A stretch of 5,429 nt of DNA from Bacteroidia bacterium. Its GTDB lineage: Bacteria; Bacteroidota; Bacteroidia; Bacteroidales; Azobacteroidaceae. Position numbers and translations under genes: made by a program. The DNA is taken from contig BNTW01000125.1 in the NCBI GenBank assembly GCA_025996895.1, positions 1-5,429 on the forward strand. Direction: 5' to 3'. The notes beneath the pieces were generated by a model. That model was given only the letters and a program-made list of their open reading frames with translations. It did no database searches and was not told the DNA's origin. Shown one piece after another: positions 1 through 5,429 of the stretch; within the stretch, counting starts at the first letter, position 1, and the number at the start of each line of letters is the position of its first letter.

Positions 1-999
1 TATTTCCACATCCAACGCCTTGACTTCAAAAATTGCACCGGTGTAGTAATTCAGTCCGCGTGCCAGCGTTAAATCCAATTCCAACGGAGTTTTAATTTTC
101 AACGTATCGATTTTTTCCAGAATTTTTTCAGTCTCTTCCACGCCTTTCAGACCAATAGAACTGTCATTGCGGGCTTGACCCGCAATCTCCTCATTCAGGG
201 GATTGCGGCCTTTGCCGCAATGATAGTGGGAAAAAATGCTTTTCAGGGTTGAAAGTTTTTCACTGTTATTTCCTGACAGCAAGATTATCGGTTGCAGTTT
301 TTCAATCGCCTCGTCTGAAATATTTTTACTTCGTAGTTCGGCATTGACATTTTTCAAGCCGATTTTGTCTAATTTGTCGATGGCAACGGTGATGTCAGTG
401 ATTTTTTCAGCTTCGCCGATAATTTCGGCAATTCCGCTCAAAATTTTACGGTTGTTCATCTTGATACAAACTCGAATGCCGAAACGCTGATAGACTTCGT
501 CCATGATTTGGATCAATTCCACCTCATTCAGTAGCGAATCCGATCCGATAATATCTGCGTCGCATTGGAAAAATTCGCGGTAACGGCCTTTCTGTGGCCG
601 GTCGGCACGCCATACCGGTTGGATTTGAAACCGCTTGAACGGAAAATTTATCTCATTTCTGTGCATCACAACAAAGCGCGCAAAAGGCACGGTCAAATCA
701 TAACGTAATCCTTTCTCGCAAATTTGGTTGGTCAATCGCGCTAAACGACGGTTTTCCCAATCTTCCGGACGAACATCACTCAAAAAATCGCCCGAATTTA
801 ATATTTTGAACAGCAATTTATCGCCTTCCTCGCCGTATTTTCCCATAAGCGTCGAAAGGTTTTCCATGGCCGGCGTTTCAATTTGCTTGAAACCATACAA
901 ATAAAATACATTGCGAATCGTATCGAATATATAATTCCGTTTCGCCATTTCTTCGGGCATAAAATCCCGTGTTCCTTTGGGTATTGCCGGTTTTTGCAT
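1..999 (-). CDS. hisS: Histidyl-tRNA synthetase, N-terminal 333 residues (runs off left edge)
   Basis: Class II aminoacyl-tRNA synthetase that activates histidine with ATP and charges tRNA-His in the cytoplasm. The protein opens [13 protein letters not shown], the family's usual N-terminus, which fixes the ATG at 999-997. Visible motifs are [12 protein letters not shown] at residues 98-109 (histidine and ATP site), the motif 2 region [14 protein letters not shown] at 134-147 with its conserved arginine, and the histidine-specific [13 protein letters not shown] at 314-326. The frame is open throughout. Motif 3 and the anticodon-binding domain lie beyond the window; relatives are about 450 residues, so roughly 120-140 are missing. 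Residues 260-279 are encoded by a palindromic repeat (separate entry) lying in the idiosyncratic insertion domain between motif 2 and the RGLNYYTG block. The gene diverges from the DUF4834 gene. No convincing promoter was found for it. Confidence 0.97.
   Translation of the reverse strand, partial: MQKPAIPKGTRDFMPEEMAKRNYIFDTIRNVFYLYGFKQIETPAMENLSTLMGKYGEEGDKLLFKILNSGDFLSDVRPEDWENRRLARLTNQICEKGLRYDLTVPFARFVVMHRNEINFPFKRFQIQPVWRADRPQKGRYREFFQCDADIIGSDSLLNEVELIQIMDEVYQRFGIRVCIKMNNRKILSGIAEIIGEAEKITDITVAIDKLDKIGLKNVNAELRSKNISDEAIEKLQPIILLSGNNSEKLSTLKSIFSHYHCGKGRNPLNEEIAGQARNDSSIGLKGVEETEKILEKIDTLKIKTPLELDLTLARGLNYYTGAIFEVKALDVEI
164..223. repeat. 60-bp palindromic repeat element inserted in frame within hisS
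   Basis: The block is bounded by TCATTGCGG (164-172) and its exact reverse complement CCGCAATGA (215-223). Inside it are two hairpins: ATTGCGGG/CCCGCAAT (166-173 with 179-186, 5-nt loop) and ATTGCGGC/GCCGCAAT (202-209 with 214-221, 4-nt loop). A third pairing, CCGCAATC/GATTGCGG (180-187 with 201-208), joins them, so the ATTGCGG core occurs four times in alternating orientation. On the hisS strand it is read as 20 codons, [20 protein letters not shown]. Conceptually removing exactly 60 nt restores a smooth [13 protein letters not shown] junction. From memory, intergenic repeats with the core TCATTGCGGGCTTGACCCGCAATC are widespread in bacterial genomes; copy number here cannot be seen from one window. 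Confidence 0.85.
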
Positions 1000-1028
1000 T
1001 GTTGTATAATTTTTTTTCTTTATCTTTG
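998..1028 (+). promoter_or_regulatory. Bacteroidetes-type promoter for the DUF4834 gene
   Basis: A -7 box TATCTTTG (1021-1028) matches TAnnTTTG exactly. A -33-like ATTG (998-1001) lies 19 nt upstream and matches three of the four TTTG bases. The expected start of transcription is near 1033-1036, giving a leader of about 20 nt before the ATG at 1054. The -33 element overlaps the hisS start codon on the other strand. Confidence 0.65.
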
Positions 1029-1053
1029 CCTCAAATTTCAAAGCGATTGATTC

Positions 1054-1290
1054 ATGGGCAAAATATTACTTTTAATAATTCTATTTATCTTGTTTATCGG
1101 CGGATTTTTCGGATTTTCTGTCGGCCGGATTTTCGGCAGTGCTGCACCTCAAAATAAATCAAACAGCCAACGAAAAAATCAACAAAATCAATCCTCAAAA
1201 ACAAAGACGCAATCCAAATCCACCAAAAAACTCATTTCCAAAGATGAAGGCGAATACGTCGACTTCGAGGAGTTGAGAGTGGAGAATTGA
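1054..1290 (+). CDS. DUF4834-type small membrane-anchored protein
   Basis: A 78-residue protein of unknown function. Residues 4-30 form one hydrophobic segment ([20 protein letters not shown]), followed by a polar low-complexity linker rich in Q, N, S and K (about 33-60), and an acidic end with the motif [11 protein letters not shown] (64-74). From memory this architecture, a short membrane anchor, a basic linker and a terminal EGEYVDFEE motif, is that of the Bacteroidetes family DUF4834. The C-terminal motif looks like a short docking peptide; that is inference. The ATG at 1054 is chosen because it follows a well-placed promoter and puts the hydrophobic segment at the N-terminus. It is the only plus-strand gene in the window, divergent from hisS and convergent with folE, 2 nt away. 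Confidence 0.8.
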   Translation: MGKILLLIILFILFIGGFFGFSVGRIFGSAAPQNKSNSQRKNQQNQSSKTKTQSKSTKKLISKDEGEYVDFEELRVEN

Positions 1291-1301
1291 TCTCAACTCC
1301 T
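1268..1301. terminator. Inverted repeat at the convergent ends of the DUF4834 gene and folE
   Basis: AGGAGTTGAGA (1268-1278) and TCTCAACTCCT (1291-1301) are perfect 11-bp arms around a 12-nt loop. The left arm lies in the last codons of the DUF4834 gene, the right arm covers the folE stop and last codons. The symmetry would let one hairpin serve both directions. There is no clear T-run on either side, so intrinsic termination is an inference from position and symmetry. Confidence 0.5.
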
Positions 1302-1871
1302 GATAAGGTTGATGAATTCTTCGCGCGTTTTTGCTTGATTGAATGCACCGGTAAAATCGGAAGTCGTTGTGATGGAATTTTGCTTTTCCACACCCCGCAT
1401 TTGCATACACAAATGTTGCGCCTCAATAATCACCATAACGCCCAGCGGATTTAACGTTTTCTGAATGCAATCCTTAATCTGCGTCGTCATGCGTTCTTGA
1501 ATTTGCAACCGGCGGGCAAACACATCGACAATGCGCGGAATTTTGCTCAACCCGGTTACGGCATTGTTCGGAATATACGCGATATGCGCTTTTCCGAAAA
1601 ATGGCAGTAAATGGTGTTCGCACAGCGAAAAAAAATCGATGTTTTTCACAATCACCATTTGTTTGTAATCCTCAATAAAAATCGCTGATGAAAGAATTTG
1701 ATCCGGCTCTTGCCTATAACCTTTTGTCAGGAACATCATTGCTTTCGCCACGCGGTCGGGCGTACGCAACAATCCCTCTCTGCTCGTGTCTTCACCCAGC
1801 AATTCCAATATCTGACTGTAATGATACGCCAACTTCTTGCGTTTTTCCATGTCTTCTGCAGTCCATTCCAT
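1293..1871 (-). CDS. folE: GTP cyclohydrolase I
   Basis: Converts GTP to 7,8-dihydroneopterin triphosphate and formate, the entry to folate and other pterin-derived compounds such as queuosine precursors. The 192-residue product has the family core: the [12 protein letters not shown] block (82-93) gives zinc ligands C84 and H87 and the neighbouring catalytic H86, and [10 protein letters not shown] (151-160) gives the third zinc ligand C155. These correspond to E. coli C110, H112, H113 and C181. GLSKIPRIV (107-115) and [12 protein letters not shown] (121-132) are also family-typical, as is the C-terminal TSDFTGAF. The N-terminus is short compared with E. coli (222 residues), as in many bacteria. 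It is the last gene of the operon, 3 nt after the SPOR gene, and probably depends on upstream transcription. No key residue is missing. Confidence 0.98.
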   Translation of the reverse strand: MEWTAEDMEKRKKLAYHYSQILELLGEDTSREGLLRTPDRVAKAMMFLTKGYRQEPDQILSSAIFIEDYKQMVIVKNIDFFSLCEHHLLPFFGKAHIAYIPNNAVTGLSKIPRIVDVFARRLQIQERMTTQIKDCIQKTLNPLGVMVIIEAQHLCMQMRGVEKQNSITTTSDFTGAFNQAKTREEFINLIRS

Positions 1872-1874
1872 CGC

Positions 1875-2357
1875 TTATTCCCCTTTTTCTACCGGAATTT
1901 TCACTTTATCCACAATAATATACATCTCTTTGCCGAACTCGGGAAATTGCTTTTGCAGTTGTTGCTTGAACACCGCCGCTTCTTCCCGTGTCAAAAAATC
2001 GCCTGCCGACAACTTCCAATTCGGAGCTTCATACGTTAAATAAGTCGCCAAATCCGGAAACGCAGATTTAATAGAAGTCTGCTTGTTGGTAGCTTCTCCG
2101 CGTGCCGTTTTCGGATTGTTTCCCATAAACACCTGAATACGGTAGCCGGTGCGCTCGAAATAGTCATAATTTCCCTGCGAATTGGTCTGGTTGCCGGGCG
2201 AGCCGAGCAAATCCGTAATAGCAGGGTCGGAAACTACCTTTATAATTCCTTCCGTATCCGATTTTTGCGCTTGCAAATCTTCAATGATACGGGTTTGCGC
2301 CTGTATTGCGCACAACCCCATTACCATAAAAAGACCTATTAAATATTTACATTTCAT
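1875..2357 (-). CDS. Secreted SPOR-domain protein
   Basis: A 160-residue envelope protein. Residues 1-20 are a typical signal peptide (MKCKYLIGLFMVMGLCAIQA) with likely cleavage after A20. A low-complexity linker follows, then a SPOR-like domain at about 70-152: GYRIQVFMG (71-79), the central NKQTSIKSAFPDLATYL, the WKLSAGDFLTREEAAVFKQQL stretch with the family's typical G-[DN]-F-x-x-x-x-E-A pattern, and a final IIVDKVKIP. SPOR domains generally bind denuded peptidoglycan glycan strands, so a periplasmic wall-associated role is likely; the specific function is unknown. The reading frame stays open far upstream inside tpiA, but the ATG at 2357, 2 nt after the tpiA stop and directly before the signal peptide, is clearly the real start. 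Confidence 0.9.
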   Translation of the reverse strand: MKCKYLIGLFMVMGLCAIQAQTRIIEDLQAQKSDTEGIIKVVSDPAITDLLGSPGNQTNSQGNYDYFERTGYRIQVFMGNNPKTARGEATNKQTSIKSAFPDLATYLTYEAPNWKLSAGDFLTREEAAVFKQQLQKQFPEFGKEMYIIVDKVKIPVEKGE

Positions 2358-2359
2358 TT

Positions 2360-3115
2360 TTAAAATGCTTCTACAATCGGTAAGAAAGTATCTGTTTTCA
2401 ACGCTGCGCCGCCAATCAGTCCGCCATCCACATCGGGATTGGCAAACAGTTCTTTCGCATTTCCGGCATTGGCACTTCCACCATATAAAATGGAAATTTC
2501 GTTTGCTGCCGCTGCGCCGTATTTTCCTGCAATCGTTTGACGGATAAAAGCGTGCATTTCTTGCGCTTGGGCAGAAGTCGCCGTTTTGCCTGTGCCAATC
2601 GCCCAAACCGGCTCGTAAGCCAAAACGATTTTGCCGAAATCTTCGGACGAAAGGTCAAACAAACTTTCTTCGATTTGCGTTTTCACTACTTCGTTTTGCT
2701 TGCCGGCTTCGCGTTCCGCCAGCACTTCGCCGATACAGAAAATCGGGGTTAATTTATTTTCCAATGCCAACAGCACTTTTTCCTTCAAAATAGCGTTCGT
2801 TTCGCCATAATAAGCGCGCCGTTCGGAGTGTCCCAAAATCACGTATTTCGCGCCGGTAGAAGCAACCATAGCGGCCGAAACCTCGCCGGTATAGGCACCC
2901 GAAACCTTATCGGCACAGTTTTCCGCACCCAATTTCACGGTTTTTCCGTCAATAACGGCATTCACAACAGCCAAATGAATGAACGGCGTACAAATTACTA
3001 CATCACAATTTACGGTTTTTCCGCTCAATACGATTTGCAACTCTTTTGCCAACTCAACGCCTTCTTGCAGGGTTTTATTCATTTTCCAGTTTCCTGCGAC
3101 AATGTTTTTTCTCAT
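2360..3115 (-). CDS. tpiA: Triosephosphate isomerase
   Basis: Interconverts dihydroxyacetone phosphate and glyceraldehyde 3-phosphate in glycolysis and gluconeogenesis, as a cytoplasmic TIM-barrel homodimer. The 251-residue length is normal. All catalytic parts are present: NWKMN with K11, the electrophile H96 in GHSERR (95-100), the base E168 in [11 protein letters not shown] (166-176), and the flexible loop 6 at about 169-179. Phosphate is held by YGGSAN (211-216) and GLIGGAAL (232-239). The start [13 protein letters not shown] is family-standard. It sits third in the operon, 2 nt after the DoxX gene and 2 nt before the SPOR gene, so translational coupling on both sides is plausible. Confidence 0.98.
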   Translation of the reverse strand: MRKNIVAGNWKMNKTLQEGVELAKELQIVLSGKTVNCDVVICTPFIHLAVVNAVIDGKTVKLGAENCADKVSGAYTGEVSAAMVASTGAKYVILGHSERRAYYGETNAILKEKVLLALENKLTPIFCIGEVLAEREAGKQNEVVKTQIEESLFDLSSEDFGKIVLAYEPVWAIGTGKTATSAQAQEMHAFIRQTIAGKYGAAAANEISILYGGSANAGNAKELFANPDVDGGLIGGAALKTDTFLPIVEAF

Positions 3116-3117
3116 TT

Positions 3118-4329
3118 TTAACTTTTTATAAATTGATAATCTATTATATATAATACTGCCAATGGAACAATCAGCACCAGCAACAACAAAAGGATATTTC
3201 GCTTATCGTGATTCTCAGGAATTTGCCCTAAAATCGTATTCGGAATATCATTGTCTGCCCATTTGTTAATCACGACGCCGGCTTTCAACAACAATAAACC
3301 CGGATTAGAACGGATAATCGTTTTCAACGCAATATCGTCTGTCGTGTAAAACGGATATTCCGCGCCGGTGCTTTCCTTCCATTCCTGAATTTGACGGGGA
3401 AGCGAAGCCGTCAGACACAGAAAACGATAACCGTGCTGTTGGGTATAATCATAAATTTCGTTGATTTTGTCGATATGCGCCTCGTCGGCCTGTTCCAGCT
3501 TGTGTGCAATCAACAAAAAGGTATAACTCGTATCCGATAAAATTTCTTCCGTCCGGTCGTCGCCATTTTCGCCGGTAATTGTAAAATCGTGAATAGGCGG
3601 CTCATAACCTTTTTTAATCAGCTTCGATTGAGAGTCAACGAATTTCCATCCGGTGGAATCACCTTTGGGATAATTTTCTATCGTGAAATTCTGCTTGACG
3701 CCGTCTTTTTCGTAAGTAAAAGTGATTTCGTATTGATCGGTGGCTGCGCCTTCGGGTATTTGGCTCAATTCGACCAGATTATTTCCGATTTTATAAGGCC
3801 GAAAATCCAAAACCGGCAGATAGACATAGCAATAAAACGAAACGGCCAAAATGAAAATCGACGTATATAAAACCGTCAAAAATCGCGCTTTTTTGGAAAA
3901 CAACGGCGTGATTTCTTTGTGCCGGATAAAAGCAATTATGGCCATCGCCAGTAAGACAATATTTTTAAAAAACGTCTGCCAATTCGTAATCACCAGTGCG
4001 TCACCAAAACACCCGCAATCGGTGATTGGATTGGTAATTGCCAAATACAGCGTTAAGGGCGTCATGAAGCACATCAACAGCAGAATCAATCCGGTAACAG
4101 CTTTGCGATAGACACCGAACAACAACAATACGCCCAATGCAAATTCCACCGCCGATTGCGCAAATGCCAGCGGCAAAGCGGCAAAATCAAAGGCAGACAG
4201 TTTCCAAGCGAGGAAATAATCCATGATTTTGTACGCGCTTCCCCACGGGTCGACTGCTTTCACAAAACCCGAAAAAATAAAAACAATGCCCAGCAAAATC
4301 CGGCAGACAAGTACAATTTTATTCTTCAT
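3118..4329 (-). CDS. DoxX-family membrane protein with C-terminal thioredoxin-like domain
   Basis: A 403-residue integral membrane protein. The N-terminal half is a DoxX/MauE-like four-helix unit (helices near 5-22, 48-72, 77-98, 119-136) with family signatures [19 protein letters not shown] and the cysteine pair in DCGCFGD (104-110). Another helix follows at 150-170. The middle and C-terminal part (about 190-370) is soluble and looks thioredoxin-like: [12 protein letters not shown] resembles the opening of redoxin domains, followed by [18 protein letters not shown] and a [16 protein letters not shown] segment where the cis-proline strand would be. The usual CxxC is absent; the region reads AHKLEQ instead. 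A last helix at 379-396 ends the protein. I recall NCBI naming this group BT_3928 family. Related proteins are linked to thiol or sulfur chemistry; the substrate is unknown. Its start overlaps the DUF1599 gene by 11 bp. Confidence 0.85.
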   Translation of the reverse strand: MKNKIVLVCRILLGIVFIFSGFVKAVDPWGSAYKIMDYFLAWKLSAFDFAALPLAFAQSAVEFALGVLLLFGVYRKAVTGLILLLMCFMTPLTLYLAITNPITDCGCFGDALVITNWQTFFKNIVLLAMAIIAFIRHKEITPLFSKKARFLTVLYTSIFILAVSFYCYVYLPVLDFRPYKIGNNLVELSQIPEGAATDQYEITFTYEKDGVKQNFTIENYPKGDSTGWKFVDSQSKLIKKGYEPPIHDFTITGENGDDRTEEILSDTSYTFLLIAHKLEQADEAHIDKINEIYDYTQQHGYRFLCLTASLPRQIQEWKESTGAEYPFYTTDDIALKTIIRSNPGLLLLKAGVVINKWADNDIPNTILGQIPENHDKRNILLLLLVLIVPLAVLYIIDYQFIKS

Positions 4330-4858
4330 ATTTCAATTTGATTAGGGCAAACAGCGCGTAATTAATCATATCCATATAATTAGCATCGATACCTTCCGAC
4401 ACCAACGTCTGGCCGTCGTGGCTCTCGATTTGCTTGGTGCGGTAAATCTTCGTCAAAATCAAATCGGTATAGGACGAAATGCGCATACTCCGCCACGCTT
4501 CGTCGTAATCGTGGTTTTTGGCGTACATCAACTCTTTGGTTTGCTCCAGCCAGCGATCGTACAACTTCAATGCTTCGCCGTTGGAAATATCAATTGTGTC
4601 GGAATATCCCAACTCCAACTGTATCAACCCGATAACGCCATAATTGACTATGGCGATAAATTCGGGAAAAATGCCTTCTTCCACCTTGCCGAAGCCCTTG
4701 ATTTCCAAACTTCGAATCCGTTTAGCTTTGATAAAAATCTGATCTGTAATCGATTGCGGCCGCATAATACGCCATGAAGCCCCATAGTCCTTGAGTTTTT
4801 TCTCAAATAAACTTTTACAGACGGCCATCACCTGCTCGAATTGTTCCACTGTATTCAT
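4319..4858 (-). CDS. DUF1599 protein with two internal repeats
   Basis: A 179-residue soluble protein matching what I remember as DUF1599 (also called a nucleotide-modification-associated domain, from memory). Two homologous halves are visible. Half one (about 13-82) has KDYGASWRIMRPQSITDQI (23-41) and EEGIFPEFIAIVNYGVIGLI (60-79); half two (about 101-176) has HDYDEAWRSMRISSYTDLI (116-134) and SEGIDANYMDMINYALFALI (154-173). Shared positions include the DY, W-R-x-M-R, TD, EG and NY groups, so these are likely structural or active-site residues. Function is unknown. It heads the operon, preceded by its own -7 box, and its stop overlaps the DoxX start (sequence TATGAAGAATAA), which suggests coupled translation. 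The ATG at 4858 gives the family's normal N-terminus. Confidence 0.88.
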   Translation of the reverse strand: MNTVEQFEQVMAVCKSLFEKKLKDYGASWRIMRPQSITDQIFIKAKRIRSLEIKGFGKVEEGIFPEFIAIVNYGVIGLIQLELGYSDTIDISNGEALKLYDRWLEQTKELMYAKNHDYDEAWRSMRISSYTDLILTKIYRTKQIESHDGQTLVSEGIDANYMDMINYALFALIKLKYEE

Positions 4859-4878
4859 TTGTTCAATAAATAGGACCG

Positions 4879-4886
4879 CAAAGATA
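4879..4886 (-). promoter_or_regulatory. -7 promoter box upstream of the five-gene operon
   Basis: On the minus strand TATCTTTG matches TAnnTTTG exactly, 20 nt before the DUF1599 start codon, which implies a very short leader. The best -33-like sequence, ATTG at 4912-4909, is 22 nt away rather than 19, so the promoter is probably weaker or regulated. Transcription from the upstream promoter at 5223-5193 may also read into the operon. Confidence 0.5.
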
Positions 4887-4914
4887 CGTGAAATTTTTCA
4901 AATTCAGGCAATCT

Positions 4915-5166
4915 TCATGCGCGCCGTTTCCGGCTAAATTTCGCGACACTGTAAATACCTGCGAGGGCGATTAGGACAAGGGTTAGACTACCTAACCAAC
5001 TAAATAAACGAGTAAAACCCACGCCAATTGACGTGAGCGTCGTCACTTTACTCTTAGTTGGTTTTTTGAAAGTGTCTAATTTTCGGAAAACCAGAATATA
5101 AGCATAAACGCTTTTTCCAAAATGTCTATAATGTGCGTATCAGCACGCTTCCTTGTCCATAGGCAT
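4915..5166 (-). other. Interrupted reading frame with a membrane segment (possible decayed or tiny gene)
   Basis: From the ATG at 5166, preceded by an A-rich leader about 20 nt from the expected transcription start, the frame reads MPMDKEAC and hits TGA at 5142-5140. The same frame then stays open for 74 codons to TGA at 4917-4915. The downstream part has basic stretches (FRKLDTFKKPTKSK), a hydrophobic segment WLGSLTLVLIALAGIYSV near its codons 48-65, and a basic tail KFSRKRRA, as in a single-pass inner-membrane protein. A GTG at 5046-5044 could start a 43-residue version. Codon choice (CTC, CTA, CTT for leucine) differs from the neighbouring genes, which argues either for foreign origin or for chance. 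No family recognised. It may be a pseudogene, a leader peptide plus RNA, or coincidence. Confidence 0.2.
4994..5067. other. Long imperfect inverted repeat with a T-run on the plus strand
   Basis: AACCAACTAA (4994-5003) pairs with TTAGTTGGTT (5054-5063) and GAGTAAA (5010-5016) with TTTACTC (5047-5053), leaving a 6-nt bulge on one side. The loop contains the near-palindrome CACGCCAATTGACGTG (5020-5035, two mismatched positions of sixteen). Six T residues (5062-5067) follow the right arm on the plus strand, like an intrinsic terminator for rightward transcription, but no plus-strand gene precedes it. An alternative small hairpin GGTTAG/CTAACC (4981-4986 with 4992-4997) competes with the left arm. 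On the minus strand it would be the central stem of the candidate transcript. Confidence 0.5.
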
Positions 5167-5192
5167 ACCTATTTTTTGTTTGTTTGTACTCG

Positions 5193-5223
5193 CAAATATA
5201 GGAAATAAAATCATTTTTCCAAA
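5193..5223 (-). promoter_or_regulatory. Perfect Bacteroidetes promoter firing leftward from the alaS 3' end
   Basis: On the minus strand TTTG (5223-5220), a 19-nt spacer, and TATATTTG (5200-5193) match the Bacteroidetes consensus at every fixed base and at the ideal spacing. Transcription should begin near 5189-5185. The -33 element lies inside the last codons of alaS. No annotated-type gene starts within 300 nt downstream, so it must serve the unit at 5188-4915, the DUF1599 operon as a long leader, or both. Confidence 0.7.
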
Positions 5224-5429
5224 ACTTTTTCTATTTGATTAAACGCTTCCGCCAATCCTTCTGTATTTTTGCCTCCCGCTGTAGCGAAATGTGGTTGTCC
5301 GCCGCCGCCGCCCTGAATGCTTTTTGCCGCTTCGCGAACAATTTGTCCGGCATTCAGGCCATTTTGCACCAAGTCGTCGCTAACCATAACCGTGAGCAAA
5401 GGTTTGTTTTCGTGGTTGGTGGCTGCTGC
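5211..5429 (-). CDS. alaS: Alanyl-tRNA synthetase, C-terminal 72 residues (runs off right edge)
   Basis: The end of the enzyme that charges tRNA-Ala. The visible part is the DHHA1-type C-Ala domain: [23 protein letters not shown], then the glycine-rich hallmark [16 protein letters not shown] (residues 41-56 of the fragment), then the final helix [14 protein letters not shown] and a TGA stop at 5213-5211. The C-Ala domain helps bind the tRNA elbow and link the editing and aminoacylation sites. The frame is intact to the window edge; about 800 residues (catalytic, tRNA-binding and editing domains) lie outside. Its last codons overlap the leftward promoter entry. No terminator hairpin is visible directly after the stop. 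Confidence 0.96.
   Translation of the reverse strand, partial: AAATNHENKPLLTVMVSDDLVQNGLNAGQIVREAAKSIQGGGGGQPHFATAGGKNTEGLAEAFNQIEKVLEK

Larger units (their letters stand above)
4915..5188 (-). ncRNA. Candidate structured transcript between alaS and the DUF1599 gene
   Basis: This stretch starts just after a perfect leftward promoter and ends just before the operon's own promoter, so it looks like a separate transcription unit or a long operon leader. On the transcript several hairpins can be drawn: ATAGG/CCTAT near the 5' end (5172-5168 with 5163-5159) holding an ATG in its loop; a 10-bp stem TTTTGGAAAA with TTTTCC-G-AAAA (5122-5113 with 5090-5080, one bulge) enclosing a small AGC/GCT stem; a large two-part stem (5063-5047 with 5016-4994); and GCCG-GAAA-CGGC with a GNRA tetraloop (4934-4923). 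It does not resemble tRNA, SRP RNA, RNase P RNA or tmRNA as I know them. A 6S-type regulatory RNA is possible but not shown. The main rival reading is a small membrane-protein gene (next entry). Confidence 0.35.

Noticed and set aside
236..490. 84-codon plus-strand frame opposite hisS
   Set aside because: Lies wholly antisense to conserved HisRS coding sequence; no promoter or family resemblance. Similar shadows opposite folE, tpiA, the DoxX gene and the DUF1599 gene were dropped for the same reason.
1039..1046. TCGCTTTG as a -7 box for hisS on the minus strand
   Set aside because: Seven of eight fixed or free positions fit, but the second base is wrong and no TTTG lies 19 nt upstream.
969..1157. 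62-codon plus-strand frame overlapping the hisS start and the DUF4834 gene
   Set aside because: Its start lies upstream of the mapped promoter boxes, and the overlapping frame at 1054 has the recognisable DUF4834 architecture.
2358..2606. N-terminal extension of the SPOR reading frame into tpiA
   Set aside because: The extra residues (starting MGDWHRQNG) are the out-of-frame shadow of tpiA; a signal peptide starts exactly at the ATG at 2357.
4755..4764. Perfect 10-bp palindrome TGCGGCCGCA, resembling the ATTGCGG core of the hisS repeat
   Set aside because: It falls in the conserved RIMRPQS codons of the DUF1599 protein and lacks the other arms of the repeat, so it is coincidence.
5062..5067. 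Intrinsic terminator on the plus strand
   Set aside because: The stem plus T6 looks right, but no rightward gene or promoter was found upstream, so I list only the inverted repeat, not a terminator.
5140..5142. TGA read as selenocysteine in the interrupted frame
   Set aside because: A hairpin with GU in its loop lies about 30 nt downstream, but it is weak, Sec use is rare in Bacteroidetes, and the window shows no selenium genes. TGA is a normal stop for folE, alaS and the DUF4834 gene.

Overview
The window reads as a chromosomal segment of a Bacteroidetes genome, most likely order Bacteroidales. The evidence is promoters of the Bacteroidetes type (TTTG, about 19 nt, TAnnTTTG), no purine-rich Shine-Dalgarno sites before most starts, Bacteroidetes-restricted families (DUF4834, the DoxX/thioredoxin-like fusion), and a gene string (DUF1599, DoxX, tpiA, SPOR, folE) that I know from Bacteroides relatives.

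Layout from left to right. Positions 1-999 (minus) hold the first 333 residues of histidyl-tRNA synthetase, which runs off the left edge. A 60-bp palindromic repeat sits in frame inside it (164-223). A short divergent region with a forward promoter follows, then a small membrane-anchored DUF4834 protein (1054-1290, plus). This gene converges on folE with only 2 nt between them, and an 11-bp inverted repeat formed by the two coding ends probably serves as a terminator in both directions.

Positions 1293-4858 (minus) are a tight five-gene operon, in transcription order DUF1599 protein, DoxX/thioredoxin-like membrane protein, triosephosphate isomerase, secreted SPOR-domain protein and GTP cyclohydrolase I. 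The junctions are an 11-bp overlap and then gaps of 2, 2 and 3 nt. The functions are glycolysis, the first step of a pterin pathway, a probable membrane redox or sulfur function, an envelope protein and an unknown. It looks like a conserved housekeeping operon rather than a single pathway.

Positions 4859-5210 carry no conventional gene but are not empty. A perfect Bacteroidetes promoter (5223-5193, minus) lies across the end of alaS and fires leftward into about 270 nt of strongly structured sequence. That sequence also contains a reading frame with a membrane segment, broken by one TGA. The operon's own -10-like (-7) box follows at 4886-4879. I read this as an undescribed small transcription unit, either a structured RNA or a small or decayed membrane-protein gene. 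Positions 5211-5429 (minus) are the last 72 residues of alanyl-tRNA synthetase.

The two items most worth attention are the in-frame repeat inside hisS and the promoter-driven unit between alaS and the DUF1599 gene. I see no CRISPR array, insertion sequence, tRNA or rRNA.
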